A DNA stretch of 64,000 bases from Alphaproteobacteria bacterium (GTDB lineage Bacteria > Pseudomonadota > Alphaproteobacteria > Rhodobacterales > Rhodobacteraceae), in assembly GCA_030429495.1 (NCBI GenBank), contig JAUIFH010000004.1, forward strand, positions 248,001 through 312,000, in the 5' to 3' direction. The notes beneath the pieces are model-generated. The model was not told where the DNA came from. It saw only the letters and a program-made list of their open reading frames with translations, and made no database searches. Position numbers and translations under genes: made by a program. Of this stretch, positions 27,736 through 36,233 are shown in pieces. The stretch's first letter is position 1; each line of letters begins with the position of its first letter.

Positions 27736-27814
27736 CCTGCACGCATCGGCCACTGGTTAGCCGGTTGTTAGGAAATCTGCCAGTAGTCTGCCCTCGGGGC
27801 AGCGGGGTCAGACC

Positions 27815-28099
27815 ATGGCGGACAATATCGAGCGGGAGATCGAGACATTTCTTCTGGAAGACGTCGTCCTGACGCTCGGCACGCTTCGCAGCGCGCTCGG
27901 CTGGCTGTCGGGGCTGGATAGCGAAGCGAGCCGGGAAGAGCGCAGCGCCGGGTTTGACCGACTGGACCGGCAACTCGGCCTGGTCGAGGACCGCGCCCGC
28001 GAAATCTGCCGCTCGTTTCGGAGCGAGGAGGCATCAGGCGACGCGTGTTCAGCGGAAACACAGGCAAGCACGGCAATGTTTCGCAGCCGCCGCCTGTGA
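27815..28099 (+). CDS. hypothetical protein, 94 aa
   Basis: Not recognised. The product is acidic and mostly helical, with no signal peptide or membrane helix. A leucine-rich region (FLLEDVVLTLGTLRSALGWLSGL) is followed by a charged helix (FDRLDRQLGLVEDRAREICRSFR) and a low-complexity S/A/E-rich tail. The ATG at 27815 is preceded by a GC-rich purine patch, and codon use matches neighbouring genes. It starts 80 nt after pyc on the same strand and may be read through from it. It could be a small adaptor or regulator; nothing in the sequence decides. Confidence 0.5.
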   Translation: MADNIEREIETFLLEDVVLTLGTLRSALGWLSGLDSEASREERSAGFDRLDRQLGLVEDRAREICRSFRSEEASGDACSAETQASTAMFRSRRL

Positions 28100-28167
28100 C
28101 GCATTCGACCCATGCGCAGGGGCGGAGGCGCAAGGCCCCCGCCCTCAGCGAAAATCCGGCGCGTCGC

Positions 28168-28797
28168 TCACGCCGCGGCCGGAAGCCCTGCCGTGGTCGT
28201 CGCACCGGCCGCGATCAACGCGAGCATCGCCCGAGCCCGCGCACCTTCCAGCGACCGGAAGTAGTCGCCGCCAGGCACGAGACCATGGGAGGCCGTGGCA
28301 GCGCAGTGGATCAGCATGCCGGAGTTGACATACACGATCTCATCGGTTGCGAAGCGGAGTTCGAAGGCTTCGTCCGGCTTGACGCACGGCCGCCGGGAAG
28401 TGCCGCGATGTCCGACAAGGGCGTCTGCTCGAACGAGCACGCCCGCACAGTCCAGCACCTGCTCAACCACCGAAGATGCGACGAAGACATGCTGACCGGG
28501 CATGAGTTTCAGGCCGCAGCAGTTGCCGAGCGCACCACCCGGCACATGGACAACCTCGGTGACGGACGCAAGTCTGGCGCGGCGCCGCGCGATCTGCCGC
28601 ACAGCGCGGAAACCACCGTCATAAGTCGAGACTTCATCACCCTGCGAAAGTGTCTCGACCGGTCGCCAGCCAGCGCGGGTCTCCACGAGACTGCCGGCGA
28701 GGATACCGGCCACGGCCGCACCGGGAAGGATTCCGTCCATCGTTGCGGGGGCGATGCGTTCGGCGGCGTGGAAGGCGGAAACGGTCTGCATGAACAT
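28168..28797 (-). CDS. small Hint-domain protein
   Basis: A 209-aa protein whose core matches the Hint (Hedgehog/intein) domain found in many Rhodobacteraceae proteins: GILAGSLVETRAGWRPVETLSQGDEVSTYDGGFRAVRQIARR resembles intein blocks A and N2. The usual catalytic first residue (Cys/Ser after a short extein) would be the serine in AGSLVET. A later block shows VLVRADALVGHRG and YVNSGMLIHC. No signal peptide or long adhesin region is attached, unlike the large calcium-binding Hint proteins of the family. Splicing or autocleavage is not proven. The start may be the ATG at 28797 or 28791. It stands alone. Confidence 0.72.
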   Translation of the reverse strand: MFMQTVSAFHAAERIAPATMDGILPGAAVAGILAGSLVETRAGWRPVETLSQGDEVSTYDGGFRAVRQIARRRARLASVTEVVHVPGGALGNCCGLKLMPGQHVFVASSVVEQVLDCAGVLVRADALVGHRGTSRRPCVKPDEAFELRFATDEIVYVNSGMLIHCAATASHGLVPGGDYFRSLEGARARAMLALIAAGATTTAGLPAAA

Positions 28798-29165
28798 GGT
28801 CTTGTCCTTTCGGTTTTGGATGCGGTCCCGACGGGATCCGCCCGCTCGTTGCGGCGATAGAACAAGTCAGCACCCGAAATTTGCCCGGATTTCGACATAG
28901 TTGCGTCGAATGGAGGGCACTTTTTCGCCTCCTTCGGCAATCCGGCTGGACCGGCCGCCTTTGGCGATACTTCGGGTGCGCGTTAGCATATCGCTAACCA
29001 GTTTTTCCTTCTTTCACAGACATTTACGCGGACGCTAACGCCACCGTCGAATCGCATGAGGCGGTGCGAGAGGCCTGACACCCGCCCGGCGCGCCCTGGC
29101 CGAGACCCTATGCGGCCGGTTTCCGCGCGCCCGGAAAGAATCTTCGCGCCGGCGACAACTTTCCT
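28798..29165. other. intergenic region between Hint gene and tRNA-Gly promoter
   Basis: About 370 bp with no credible gene. It contains GTTAGC-atatc-GCTAAC (28982-28998), a short inverted repeat followed by TTTTT (29002-29006). This could be a weak plus-strand terminator or a regulator site; a third GCTAAC is at 29034-29039. It otherwise shows ordinary non-coding composition. Confidence 0.4.
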
Positions 29166-29193
29166 CTTGCGGCCACCGGAGAGGTTTTATACA
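29166..29193 (+). promoter_or_regulatory. promoter of tRNA-Gly
   Basis: CTTGCG (29166-29171) and TATACA (29188-29193) are spaced by 16 bp and would start transcription near 29200, about 12 nt before the tRNA. The -10 is a good match, the -35 moderate. Confidence 0.5.
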
Positions 29194-29211
29194 TCGCTCC
29201 CACCCAAGGAT

Positions 29212-29286
29212 GCGGGCGTAGCTCAGGGGTAGAGCATAACCTTGCCAAGGTTAGGGTCGTGAGTTCGAATCTCATCGCCCGCTCCA
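29212..29286 (+). tRNA. tRNA-Gly (anticodon GCC)
   Basis: A 75-nt cloverleaf including CCA. The acceptor GCGGGCG pairs with CGCCCGC, the D-arm is GCTC...GAGC, the anticodon arm TAACC-TTGCCAA-GGTTA places GCC as anticodon, and the T-arm is GTGAG-TTCGAAT-CTCAT. CCA is encoded. It reads GGC/GGU glycine codons. Confidence 0.97.
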
Positions 29287-29292
29287 ATAAAC

Positions 29293-29369
29293 CGGCGATC
29301 GGATGGTCGCCGTGGGTACTTCAGGAACATGATTGAATGCCGACACGGTCCCTTCGGGACCGCTTCGGC
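29293..29369 (+). terminator. hairpins downstream of tRNA-Gly
   Basis: Two stem-loops follow the tRNA: CGGCGA (29293-29298) with TCGCCG (29307-29312), and a larger one with GCCGA (29339-29343)/TCGGC (29365-29369) enclosing GGTCCC-ttc-GGGACC (29347-29361). Neither has a T-run, so they may serve as 3' processing or Rho-linked ends rather than classic terminators. Confidence 0.4.
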
Positions 29370-29669
29370 TTGCCTATGCGGGGCCTCGCCTGTGCGGTCG
29401 CGCGCCCTGCCGCGATAGCGACAATCATTCGCCACAATCAGTAGAAGAATGCCGCTCTAGCAATAGGCGAGTAAGTATCAGAATTTCAACCGGTATTTCG
29501 TACATGACCGCCATGAATGGCCGAAAATCCGGCACAAAGGCCACATTGATGACACAATTTTGTCGTCAACTTGACTTGCCCTGCCGTTGCGGCAAGGTCG
29601 TATGTCAAAGGTGTTGGCCGTTCTTTAGCCAAAACTGACTTTAAAATTTTCCATGCGGAGGGTGGTGTC
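29370..29669. other. low-GC intergenic region upstream of the repeat protein
   Basis: About 300 bp, distinctly less GC-rich than the surroundings, with no convincing gene. The final 40 bp (TTTAAAATTTT at about 29640) are AT-rich and probably hold the promoter or leader of the following secreted protein; no clear -35/-10 pair can be named. Confidence 0.4.
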
Positions 29670-30242
29670 ATGGAAGCTATCTCGAAGTCGCACATTTTGT
29701 GTGCGCTGTTTGCAACTACAGTACTGGTAGGGCCGGTCGTGACCGGTGGAAGTGCTCATGCGGCTGTCTCGCAGTCGTATCTCGATGGTATCTGCGCACG
29801 TGAGATGTTCACGCGGCGTGAAATCCGCAGCATCCAGAGAAGCGCCGAGTTTCCCGAAATCCTCGAGTATACGCTGGAGCAATGCCCCGCTGTTGCGGTC
29901 GCACTGACCAGCCAGCCGACAGCGACGACTCCGGCCAATCCGGAATCCCCGCGAGACGACAATCCGAACGGCGGCGGTGGAACCGGCGGCGATGAGGATG
30001 GCGGCGACGAGGGTGACGGGGGTGAGACCGGCGGCGGCGAAACCGGCGGAGGTGAAACTCCCGGTCCGGGCAAGAACGTCGGCGGCCCCGGGAAGAACGT
30101 CGGAGGCCCGGGCAAGAATGTCGGCGGACCTGGCAAGAACGTCGGAGGTCCCGGCAAGAATGTCGGCGGGCCCGGCCGCAACTCCAAGGACGAGGACAAG
30201 GCGCCCGACAATTCCGGCGAACAGGGCGAAAACGCTCTCTGA
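29670..30242 (+). CDS. secreted protein with GPGKNVG heptad repeats
   Basis: A 190-aa protein of unknown function. It starts with a Sec signal peptide (hydrophobic core ILCALFATTVLVGPVVTGG, likely cleavage after SAHA). A mature N-terminal part of about 55 residues has two cysteines (GICAREMF, LEQCPAV) that could form a disulfide. Then comes an acidic Gly/Glu/Asp-rich linker (GGGTGGDEDGGDEGDGG), five exact GPGKNVG repeats plus a partial sixth (residues 132-171), and a polar tail. The ATG at 29670 follows CGGAGGG; a GTG/ATG further upstream would lose the signal peptide. The gene ends before a 26-bp palindrome and is convergent with a BTLCP gene. It could be an exported matrix- or wall-associated protein. 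Confidence 0.75.
   Translation: MEAISKSHILCALFATTVLVGPVVTGGSAHAAVSQSYLDGICAREMFTRREIRSIQRSAEFPEILEYTLEQCPAVAVALTSQPTATTPANPESPRDDNPNGGGGTGGDEDGGDEGDGGETGGGETGGGETPGPGKNVGGPGKNVGGPGKNVGGPGKNVGGPGKNVGGPGRNSKDEDKAPDNSGEQGENAL
30063..30182 (+). repeat. 21-bp tandem repeats encoding GPGKNVG
   Basis: Five 21-bp units (30063-30167) and a partial sixth (to 30182), all in frame. Units differ mainly at third codon positions (for example AAC/AAT, GGC/GGA), so the peptide is conserved while the DNA has diverged. Confidence 0.9.
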
Positions 30243-30257
30243 CCCGGTTGAAACGAC

Positions 30258-30283
30258 ACGGCCCGCGTGATCACGCGGGCCGT
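30258..30283. terminator. 26-bp perfect palindrome between convergent genes
   Basis: ACGGCCCGCG-TGATCA-CGCGGGCCGT is a perfect palindrome, 16 nt after the stop of the repeat protein and about 50 nt from the end of the convergent BTLCP gene. As RNA it folds into a 10-bp or longer GC stem on either strand, but no U-run follows. It is probably a bidirectional transcript end. Confidence 0.55.
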
Positions 30284-30335
30284 CCTTCGTGTCCTAGGCG
30301 TGCATGCCGGGCAGGAAGAATGAAGACGAATAACT

Positions 30336-30950
30336 TCAGCTGCCGAACATACCGCCGGCAAAAACCGCGTCCCATTTGCGCGGCGATGATGGATTCTGCA
30401 TCCTGAGGAAGCTGTATCCGGTCTTGGTCCACGGCACGACACGGTTCCCGAGGTTATCCAGAACGAGGTCCCCCTCTTCCTCGGTGCGCAGTACGAGGAC
30501 AGCATGGGACCCGCCGCGCCGGTCAAGGACCGTCGCAATCAGAAGCCGGTCGGGCGCAACGCCTTCCCCGATCAGCTTCATCTTCTTGAGAAGCACGATA
30601 TCTTCGCAATCTCCACCGGCGGCGGTCGGCAGCGCCCACACTTCTTCCGTTCCATACTGGCGGCGGTCCGAAATGGCCCGCGTCGTCCGGTTGACCGCAG
30701 CATTGATCGCCTTGGCGACCCGCACCGCCTGCGCACCGGCCAGCCCACCCGTCCCGCCGCGCGCGCAGGCCCAGCGGTAGCGATCGCATATTCCAGCGAA
30801 CCCTTCGGGCGCAGCTATCGGCTTGCGGGGATGAATATAGGGGTCGGACGCGGCCTGAAGAGGCTGCACGAGTGCCAGAAACGGAAGCGCCGCCACGAGA
30901 AGGGCGATCCGGGATCGCCTGCGACGCCCGGCCCGATTGCCACGCACCAT
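30336..30950 (-). CDS. bacterial transglutaminase-like cysteine proteinase (BTLCP, DUF920)
   Basis: A 204-aa exported protein. The N-terminus is basic and then hydrophobic (RRRRSRIALLVAALPFLALVQPLQAAS), a signal peptide with likely cleavage near QAA. The mature domain has the BTLCP triad: Cys in AAGGDCEDIVLLKKMKL, His in GGSHAVLVL and Asp in DLVLDNLGNRV. The family includes LapG-type periplasmic proteases that cut surface adhesins under c-di-GMP control. No LapD-like receptor or adhesin is next to it, so the substrate is open. I chose the ATG at 30950; an upstream ATG at 31010 would add a 20-residue extension. Convergent with the repeat-protein gene. Confidence 0.82.
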   Translation of the reverse strand: MVRGNRAGRRRRSRIALLVAALPFLALVQPLQAASDPYIHPRKPIAAPEGFAGICDRYRWACARGGTGGLAGAQAVRVAKAINAAVNRTTRAISDRRQYGTEEVWALPTAAGGDCEDIVLLKKMKLIGEGVAPDRLLIATVLDRRGGSHAVLVLRTEEEGDLVLDNLGNRVVPWTKTGYSFLRMQNPSSPRKWDAVFAGGMFGS

Positions 30951-31187
30951 GTCGCAAAAAAAACGTGTCCTGAGGCGCCCAAACGGGCGTCTTATCGCAG
31001 CACCGGCCATGTATGAGCCTTGTTGTCTGTCCCCATCCCCGAGGGTTCAAAGTTAACGGCGATTCACGATTGCAATCAACAAAAACGAGTCCCTGCCGGC
31101 GAAACCCTGCGCAACCAAACGGGGCGGACGCCTCTTTTCACGCCACGCGCCTCCGCCTATAAGCGCCCGAAGGCAGTGGAGGCACGG

Positions 31188-31775
31188 ATGCGCAAGGCCA
31201 CGATCACGCGGAAGACTGCGGAAACCGAGATCGCCGTCGAGATCAACCTCGACGGAACCGGGACCTATACGAACGAGACGGGCGTAGGCTTCTTTGACCA
31301 CATGCTCGACCAGCTTTCGCGGCATTCGCTGATCGACATGAAGGTTCGCGCCAAGGGTGATCTGCACATCGACGACCATCACACGGTCGAGGATACCGGG
31401 ATCGCGCTCGGCCAGGCGCTGGCGAAGGCGCTTGGCGACAAGAAGGGCATCCGCCGCTACGGCCATTTCGCACTCGCCATGGACGATGCACAGGTGACGA
31501 CGGCGCTCGACTTGTCGGGCCGGCCCTATCTTGTCTGGAACGTCGATTTGCCGACCGCGAAGATCGGTACGTTCGACACCGAACTGGTGCGCGAATTCTT
31601 CCAGGCGCTCAGCACACATGGCGGAATCACGCTGCATGTGGACCGCATCCACGGCATAAACAGCCACCACATCGCCGAGGCCGCGTTCAAGTCGGTCGCG
31701 AAGGCGCTGCGCATGGCGGTGGAACCCGATCCGCGCGCCGAGGGGGTGCTGCCCTCGACCAAGGGCGCGCTCTAG
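31188..31775 (+). CDS. hisB: imidazoleglycerol-phosphate dehydratase
   Basis: Cytoplasmic manganese enzyme of histidine synthesis (195 aa, monofunctional, without the phosphatase domain of enteric HisB). Metal-binding motifs are [36 protein letters not shown] (seen as [11 protein letters not shown]), [24 protein letters not shown]. The ATG at 31188 follows GGAG; a longer upstream frame has no homology. It is the first gene of hisB-hisH-glsA, 4 nt before hisH. Confidence 0.96.
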   Translation: MRKATITRKTAETEIAVEINLDGTGTYTNETGVGFFDHMLDQLSRHSLIDMKVRAKGDLHIDDHHTVEDTGIALGQALAKALGDKKGIRRYGHFALAMDDAQVTTALDLSGRPYLVWNVDLPTAKIGTFDTELVREFFQALSTHGGITLHVDRIHGINSHHIAEAAFKSVAKALRMAVEPDPRAEGVLPSTKGAL

Positions 31776-31779
31776 CGCC

Positions 31780-32418
31780 ATGCTGACCGTCATCGTCGAC
31801 TACGATTCCGGCAACCTGCACTCGGCCGAAAAGGCCTTTCAGCGCGTTGCTGCGGAAACCGGCAGCAGCTCCGTCATCGTCTCCGCCCGGCCGGAAGACG
31901 TGGCACGGGCCGACCGCATCGTCCTGCCCGGCGACGGCGCCTTTCCGGCCTGCCGGGCCGCGCTCTATGGCGCCACCGGCCTCTTTGCCGCGATCGAGGA
32001 GGCCGTGACGGTCCGCGCCCGCCCCTTCTTTGGCATCTGCATCGGGATGCAGATGATGGCGACCCGCGGGTTGGAATATGGGGAGACCGAGGGTTTCGAC
32101 TGGATCGGCGGCGAGGTCGCGCGGATCGCGCCATCCGACCCGGCGCTCAAGGTTCCGCATATGGGCTGGAACGATCTGGTAATCGACCGGTCCCACCCGC
32201 TTCTCGACGGGATCGAGGGCGGCAGCCACGCCTATTTCGTCCATTCCTACCATTTCAAGGTGGCCGACCCCGCCCATCTGCTCGCCCATTGCGACTATGG
32301 CGGAAAGATCACCGCCATCGTCGGCCGCGACACGATGGTCGGCACCCAGTTCCACCCGGAAAAGAGCCAGGCAACGGGGCTTAAGCTGATCGCCAATTTC
32401 CTGGCCTGGCGACCCTGA
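31780..32418 (+). CDS. hisH: imidazole glycerol phosphate synthase glutaminase subunit
   Basis: Class I glutamine amidotransferase (212 aa) that hydrolyses glutamine and passes ammonia to HisF. The nucleophile cysteine is in [11 protein letters not shown], and the His-Glu pair is in [10 protein letters not shown] near the C-terminus. The oxyanion region is [12 protein letters not shown]. The stop overlaps the glsA start (TGATG), so a second glutaminase is translated with it. Confidence 0.96.
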   Translation: MLTVIVDYDSGNLHSAEKAFQRVAAETGSSSVIVSARPEDVARADRIVLPGDGAFPACRAALYGATGLFAAIEEAVTVRARPFFGICIGMQMMATRGLEYGETEGFDWIGGEVARIAPSDPALKVPHMGWNDLVIDRSHPLLDGIEGGSHAYFVHSYHFKVADPAHLLAHCDYGGKITAIVGRDTMVGTQFHPEKSQATGLKLIANFLAWRP

Positions 32419-33329
32419 TGGACATCGCGGCGATCCTGAAAGAGATCGACGCCGCCATGCGCCTCAGCCCGAACCGCGGGCGGGTCGCGGACTACATCCC
32501 CGAACTCGCCGCCGTCGATCCCGGCCAGTTCGCCATGTCCATCGTGCTCGCCGACGGCACCCAGCTTTCGGTCGGCGACGCCGAGGTACCATTCTCGATC
32601 CAGAGCGTGTCCAAGGTCTTCGCGCTGGCCCTTGCGCTCGGCCGGCTTGGCGACCGCCTCTGGGATCGCGTCGGGCGGGAGCCGTCGGGCCTTGCCTTCA
32701 ACTCGATCCTTCAGCTCGAACACGAAAGGGGCCTTCCCCGGAACCCGTTCATCAATGCCGGCGCCATCGTCGTTACCGACGCAGTGCTGTCGACCCATGC
32801 GCCGCGCGAGTATCTGGGCGAACTCCTGCGCTTCATCCGCACGGCAGCGGGCGACGACGACATCCACATCAACCAGGGCGTCGCGCGGTCGGAAACCGAG
32901 ACCGGCAACCGGAACTTCGCGCTCGCCCACTACATGCGGGCGTTCGGCAACCTGACTAACGCACCCGAACTCACGCTCGGCGCCTATTTCCATCAATGCG
33001 CGGTAGAGATGACCTGCGCCCAGCTTGCCCGTGCCGGGCGGTTCCTGATGGGCGTGCCGGACATGCCACGGCTCGTGTCGCCCGAGCGGGTCCGCCGGAT
33101 CAACGCCCTGATGATGACTTGCGGGCACTATGACGGATCGGGTGATTTCGCCTACCGCGTCGGCCTGCCCGGGAAATCCGGCGTCGGCGGGGGCATCCTC
33201 GTCATCGCCCCCGGCCGCGCCTCAATCGCTGTCTGGTCGCCGGGGCTGAACGAACAGGGCAACTCGAAGCTCGGCACCGAGGCCGTCGAGATGCTTGCCC
33301 GCCAGACCGGCTGGTCGGTCTTCGGCTGA
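32418..33329 (+). CDS. glsA: glutaminase (serine-dependent, GlsA/GlsB type)
   Basis: Cytoplasmic beta-lactamase-fold glutaminase (303 aa) that hydrolyses glutamine to glutamate and ammonia. The catalytic Ser-x-x-Lys is in [17 protein letters not shown]. Other family motifs are [19 protein letters not shown], a tyrosine-bearing [11 protein letters not shown], and [19 protein letters not shown]. Length matches YbaS/YneH. The start is fixed by its 1-nt overlap with hisH. Glutaminase is not part of the usual his operon, so this coupling is unusual. It ends one base before the convergent DUF2147 stop. Confidence 0.94.
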   Translation: MDIAAILKEIDAAMRLSPNRGRVADYIPELAAVDPGQFAMSIVLADGTQLSVGDAEVPFSIQSVSKVFALALALGRLGDRLWDRVGREPSGLAFNSILQLEHERGLPRNPFINAGAIVVTDAVLSTHAPREYLGELLRFIRTAAGDDDIHINQGVARSETETGNRNFALAHYMRAFGNLTNAPELTLGAYFHQCAVEMTCAQLARAGRFLMGVPDMPRLVSPERVRRINALMMTCGHYDGSGDFAYRVGLPGKSGVGGGILVIAPGRASIAVWSPGLNEQGNSKLGTEAVEMLARQTGWSVFG

Positions 33330-33330
33330 G

Positions 33331-33714
33331 TTACTTCACCCGTTGCCAGGTCTGCTTCGAGCAGAGCAGCCCGCCCGCCACGCAGCCCGCAAGCCGCAGG
33401 CTGTCACCGCTCAACTGGATCTTACCGATGTAGATCTTGTCGTTAGACGGCCGCCAGACCTTGCCGGCGTAGGCGCCGCTGCCGCTCGGCACCATATCGA
33501 TCACGATCGTCTTGCCGAGGTTCGGCGACGTGTATTCGCCGCTGCCGTTGAACGTGCGTGAAATCTTGCCGCAGAAAGCAGGCCCGCAGGGCGCCATCGT
33601 GATATGCGCATAGGAACCGTCATCGGGTTCCGTCTGCCACACGCCCTCGACCGGATCGGCGGCGGCCGCCCCCGCAGCAAGCGCCAGAACCGCGGCAATC
33701 GCAAACGTCTTCAT
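33331..33714 (-). CDS. DUF2147 family exported protein
   Basis: A 127-aa protein starting MKTFAIAAVLALAAGAAAA, a clear signal peptide. The mature part fits DUF2147: GVWQTEPDDGSYAHITMAPCGPAFCGKISRTF, then GKVWRPSNDKIYIGKIQLSGDSLRLAGCVAGGLLCSKQTWQRV. Four cysteines suggest two disulfides in the periplasm. The fold is thought to be a small beta-barrel with no known activity. It lies antisense in the gap between glsA and hisA; the operon order hisH...hisA in relatives suggests this gene and the DUF302 gene are insertions. The ATG at 33714 is chosen for the signal peptide. Confidence 0.85.
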   Translation of the reverse strand: MKTFAIAAVLALAAGAAAADPVEGVWQTEPDDGSYAHITMAPCGPAFCGKISRTFNGSGEYTSPNLGKTIVIDMVPSGSGAYAGKVWRPSNDKIYIGKIQLSGDSLRLAGCVAGGLLCSKQTWQRVK

Positions 33715-33852
33715 GTCTTCAATCCTCCCTGACATGTCGCGCGCATCATCCACGAAACCCCGCGCCCGCGTAAAGCGTGACGTGGCGTTGAACCGCCTTT
33801 GCAATCACCCTGCCCCTGTGGCAAGAGGCGCCGAACCGAGACGGAGCCGGCC

Positions 33853-34572
33853 ATGATCCTCTACCCCGCCATCGACCTGAAGGACGGCCAGTGCGTGCGG
33901 CTGCTGCACGGCGAGATGGACAAGGCGACCGTCTTCGGCGACGACCCCGCCGCGCAAGCAGCGGAGTTCGAGGCGGCCGGTTGCGAATGGGTCCACCTCG
34001 TCGATTTGAACGGCGCCTTCGCGGGCGAACCTGTCAACGCAGCGGCGGTGGAGGCGATCCTGCGGCGGATCGAGGTCCCCGCGCAGCTCGGCGGCGGTAT
34101 CCGTGACATGGCGACGATCGAGGCCTGGCTCTCCAGGGGGCTGGCTCGCGTCATCCTCGGTACGGTCGCGGTGGAGAACCCCGCCCTCGTTCGCGACGCC
34201 GCCCGCGCCTTCCCCGGCAAGGTCGCCGTCGGCATCGACGCGCGCAATGGCCGCGTCGCGACGAAAGGCTGGGCGGAAGAGACCGATATCCTCGTCACCG
34301 ATCTCGCCCGCTCCTTTGAGGATGCCGGCGTGGCGGCGATCATCTACACCGACATCCTGCGCGATGGTGCGATGACCGGACCGAATGTCGAGGCGACCGA
34401 GGCGCTCGCCCGTGCCGTCACCATCCCCGTCATCGCCTCCGGCGGCGTATCCTCGCTCGCCGATCTCGTGACGCTGCGCGACACCGGCGTCATTGCCGGC
34501 GCGATCTCGGGCCGGGCGCTCTATGACGGTGCGATCGACCTCCCGGCGGCGCTCGCGGCGCTCCGCGCCTAG
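33853..34572 (+). CDS. hisA: ProFAR isomerase
   Basis: Cytoplasmic (beta/alpha)8-barrel isomerase of histidine synthesis (239 aa). Catalytic aspartates are in [14 protein letters not shown] (residue 8) and [15 protein letters not shown]. Phosphate-binding loops are QLGGGIRD and [15 protein letters not shown]. The ATG at 33853 follows CGGAG. Its stop codon overlaps the stop of the convergent DUF302 gene (both TAG, 34569-34572). Confidence 0.96.
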   Translation: MILYPAIDLKDGQCVRLLHGEMDKATVFGDDPAAQAAEFEAAGCEWVHLVDLNGAFAGEPVNAAAVEAILRRIEVPAQLGGGIRDMATIEAWLSRGLARVILGTVAVENPALVRDAARAFPGKVAVGIDARNGRVATKGWAEETDILVTDLARSFEDAGVAAIIYTDILRDGAMTGPNVEATEALARAVTIPVIASGGVSSLADLVTLRDTGVIAGAISGRALYDGAIDLPAALAALRA

Positions 34573-35015
34573 CCGCCGGCTGCCGCCGCCGTCAGTTTGC
34601 CCAGCGCGCCGGACATCTTGGCCACGACCTCTGCATCAGCGGGGATTTCGAGATCCTCGAACGTCTCTGCCGGTTCCTCGTAGACAAGCCAGACGGCGCC
34701 TTCGGCATCCTCGTAGGCCAGGACCTTCAGCGGCAGGTAAAGCCCGGCCAGCGGATCGGCCTGCATCGCCGGCGTACCGAGCGCGGGGTTGCCGAAGATC
34801 AGCAGCTGCGACGCACCGATCGGCGTGCCGACGCTTTCGGCCCCCGCACCGTGATCGACGCGGGCAAAGACGGTTGCCCCTGCCCCGTTCACCGCGGCCT
34901 CCAGCCGGTCCATGACCTCGGCGACGCTCCCTGTCGCCGCAACACGTGTCACCTCTTCCGAAAGCGCGGGCACGGCCCAGAGGGCAGCCGTCAGGGCGAT
35001 GGCGATCCGTTTCAT
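34569..35015 (-). CDS. DUF302 family exported protein
   Basis: A 148-aa protein starting [21 protein letters not shown], a signal peptide cleaved near ALS-EE. The mature part is a DUF302 domain: an [38 protein letters not shown] start, then [40 protein letters not shown]302 proteins fold as alpha/beta dimers of unknown role, sometimes linked to redox or envelope stress. It lies antisense between hisA and hisF, 101 nt from hisF. The start at 35015 is preferred because the longer frame lacks a signal peptide. Confidence 0.87.
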   Translation of the reverse strand: MKRIAIALTAALWAVPALSEEVTRVAATGSVAEVMDRLEAAVNGAGATVFARVDHGAGAESVGTPIGASQLLIFGNPALGTPAMQADPLAGLYLPLKVLAYEDAEGAVWLVYEEPAETFEDLEIPADAEVVAKMSGALGKLTAAAAGG

Positions 35016-35116
35016 GGCATAGCTCCTTCTTTCATTCCGCATTGCCCGCCAATGCTCTGGCCTTCGCCCGGCCTTGCCAATAAAAGAAGCCGTGATCGGC
35101 AACGGACCGCTTGGAC

Positions 35117-35878
35117 ATGCTCAAGACCCGCATTATCCCCTGTCTCGACGTAGCCGAGGGCCGCGTGGTCAAGGGCATCAACTTCGTCAACCTGATCGAC
35201 GCGGGCGACCCGGTAGAGGCGGCCAAGGCCTATGACGCGGCCGGCGCGGACGAGCTTTGCTTCCTCGATATCCACGCGACGCACGAAAACCGCGGCACGA
35301 TGTACGACCTCGTCACCCGCACCGCCGAACAGTGCTACATCCCGCTGACCGTCGGCGGCGGGGTTAGGACGCAGGAGGATGTACGCGCCTTGCTGCTGGC
35401 CGGGGCCGACAAGGTCAGTTTCAACTCCGCCGCCGTCGCCAACCCGGACGTGGTCGCCCAAGCCGCCGACCGCTTCGGCAGCCAGTGCATCGTGGTCGCC
35501 ATCGACGCAAAGACGGTTCAGCCGGGCCGGTGGGAGATTTTCACCCACGGCGGACGCAAATCCACCGGCATCGACGCCGTCGACTTCGCTCGGACCGTCG
35601 CCGCTAAGGGCGCCGGCGAAATCCTCCTGACCTCGATGGACCGCGACGGCACACGCGCGGGCTTCAACCTGCCGCTGACCCGTGCGATCTCCGACGCCGT
35701 GGACGTGCCGGTGATCGCCTCCGGCGGTGTCGGTACGCTCGACCATCTCGTCGAGGGCGTGACCAAGGGCGGCGCGTCCGCCGTCCTTGCCGCGTCTATC
35801 TTCCATTTCGGCGACTACACGATCCGCGAGGCCAAGGAACACATGGCCGCAGCTGGCATACCGATGAGGCTTGCATGA
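35117..35878 (+). CDS. hisF: imidazole glycerol phosphate synthase cyclase subunit
   Basis: Cytoplasmic barrel enzyme (253 aa) that uses ammonia from HisH to make imidazole glycerol phosphate and AICAR. Catalytic aspartates are in [15 protein letters not shown] (residue 11) and [10 protein letters not shown] (about 130). Phosphate loops are VGGGVRT and [13 protein letters not shown]. The ATG at 35117 ([12 protein letters not shown]) is preferred to a TTG two codons earlier. The stop overlaps hisE by 4 nt. Confidence 0.97.
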   Translation: MLKTRIIPCLDVAEGRVVKGINFVNLIDAGDPVEAAKAYDAAGADELCFLDIHATHENRGTMYDLVTRTAEQCYIPLTVGGGVRTQEDVRALLLAGADKVSFNSAAVANPDVVAQAADRFGSQCIVVAIDAKTVQPGRWEIFTHGGRKSTGIDAVDFARTVAAKGAGEILLTSMDRDGTRAGFNLPLTRAISDAVDVPVIASGGVGTLDHLVEGVTKGGASAVLAASIFHFGDYTIREAKEHMAAAGIPMRLA

Positions 35879-36186
35879 CGGTTCTGGAACAACTTGCCGC
35901 TACCATCGCCGCCCGCAAGGGCGCCGATCCCGAAAGCTCCTGGACCGCGAAACTGCTGTCGAAGGGCCCCGAGAAATGCGCCGAGAAATTCGGCGAGGAA
36001 GCCGTCGAGGCGATCATCGAAGCAGTGAAGGGCGACCCGGCCCGCCTCACGTCCGAGGCCGCCGACGTCCTCTACCACCTCCTCGTCATGTGCGCCGCCC
36101 GCGACGTGGCGCTCGCCGATATCGAGGCGGAACTTGCCCGGCGCGAAGGCACCTCCGGCCTCGCGGAAAAAGCCGCGCGTCCCTGA
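35875..36186 (+). CDS. hisE: phosphoribosyl-ATP pyrophosphatase
   Basis: Cytoplasmic all-alpha MazG-fold pyrophosphohydrolase (103 aa) for the second step of histidine synthesis. Metal-binding signatures are [29 protein letters not shown] (ExxE) and [12 protein letters not shown] (ExxD). It is a separate gene, not fused to HisI. The start overlaps the hisF stop (ATGA). It is the last his gene in this window; hisI, hisG, hisD and hisC lie elsewhere. Confidence 0.95.
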   Translation: MTVLEQLAATIAARKGADPESSWTAKLLSKGPEKCAEKFGEEAVEAIIEAVKGDPARLTSEAADVLYHLLVMCAARDVALADIEAELARREGTSGLAEKAARP

Positions 36187-36233
36187 CCTTCTTCTTGGTG
36201 GAAAATACTCCCACCGGAGGCGCGGGCGACAGA

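Noticed and set aside
30063-30182. Short tandem repeats as a possible CRISPR array
   Set aside because: Units are 21 bp, directly adjacent, in frame and without spacers; they encode a protein repeat.
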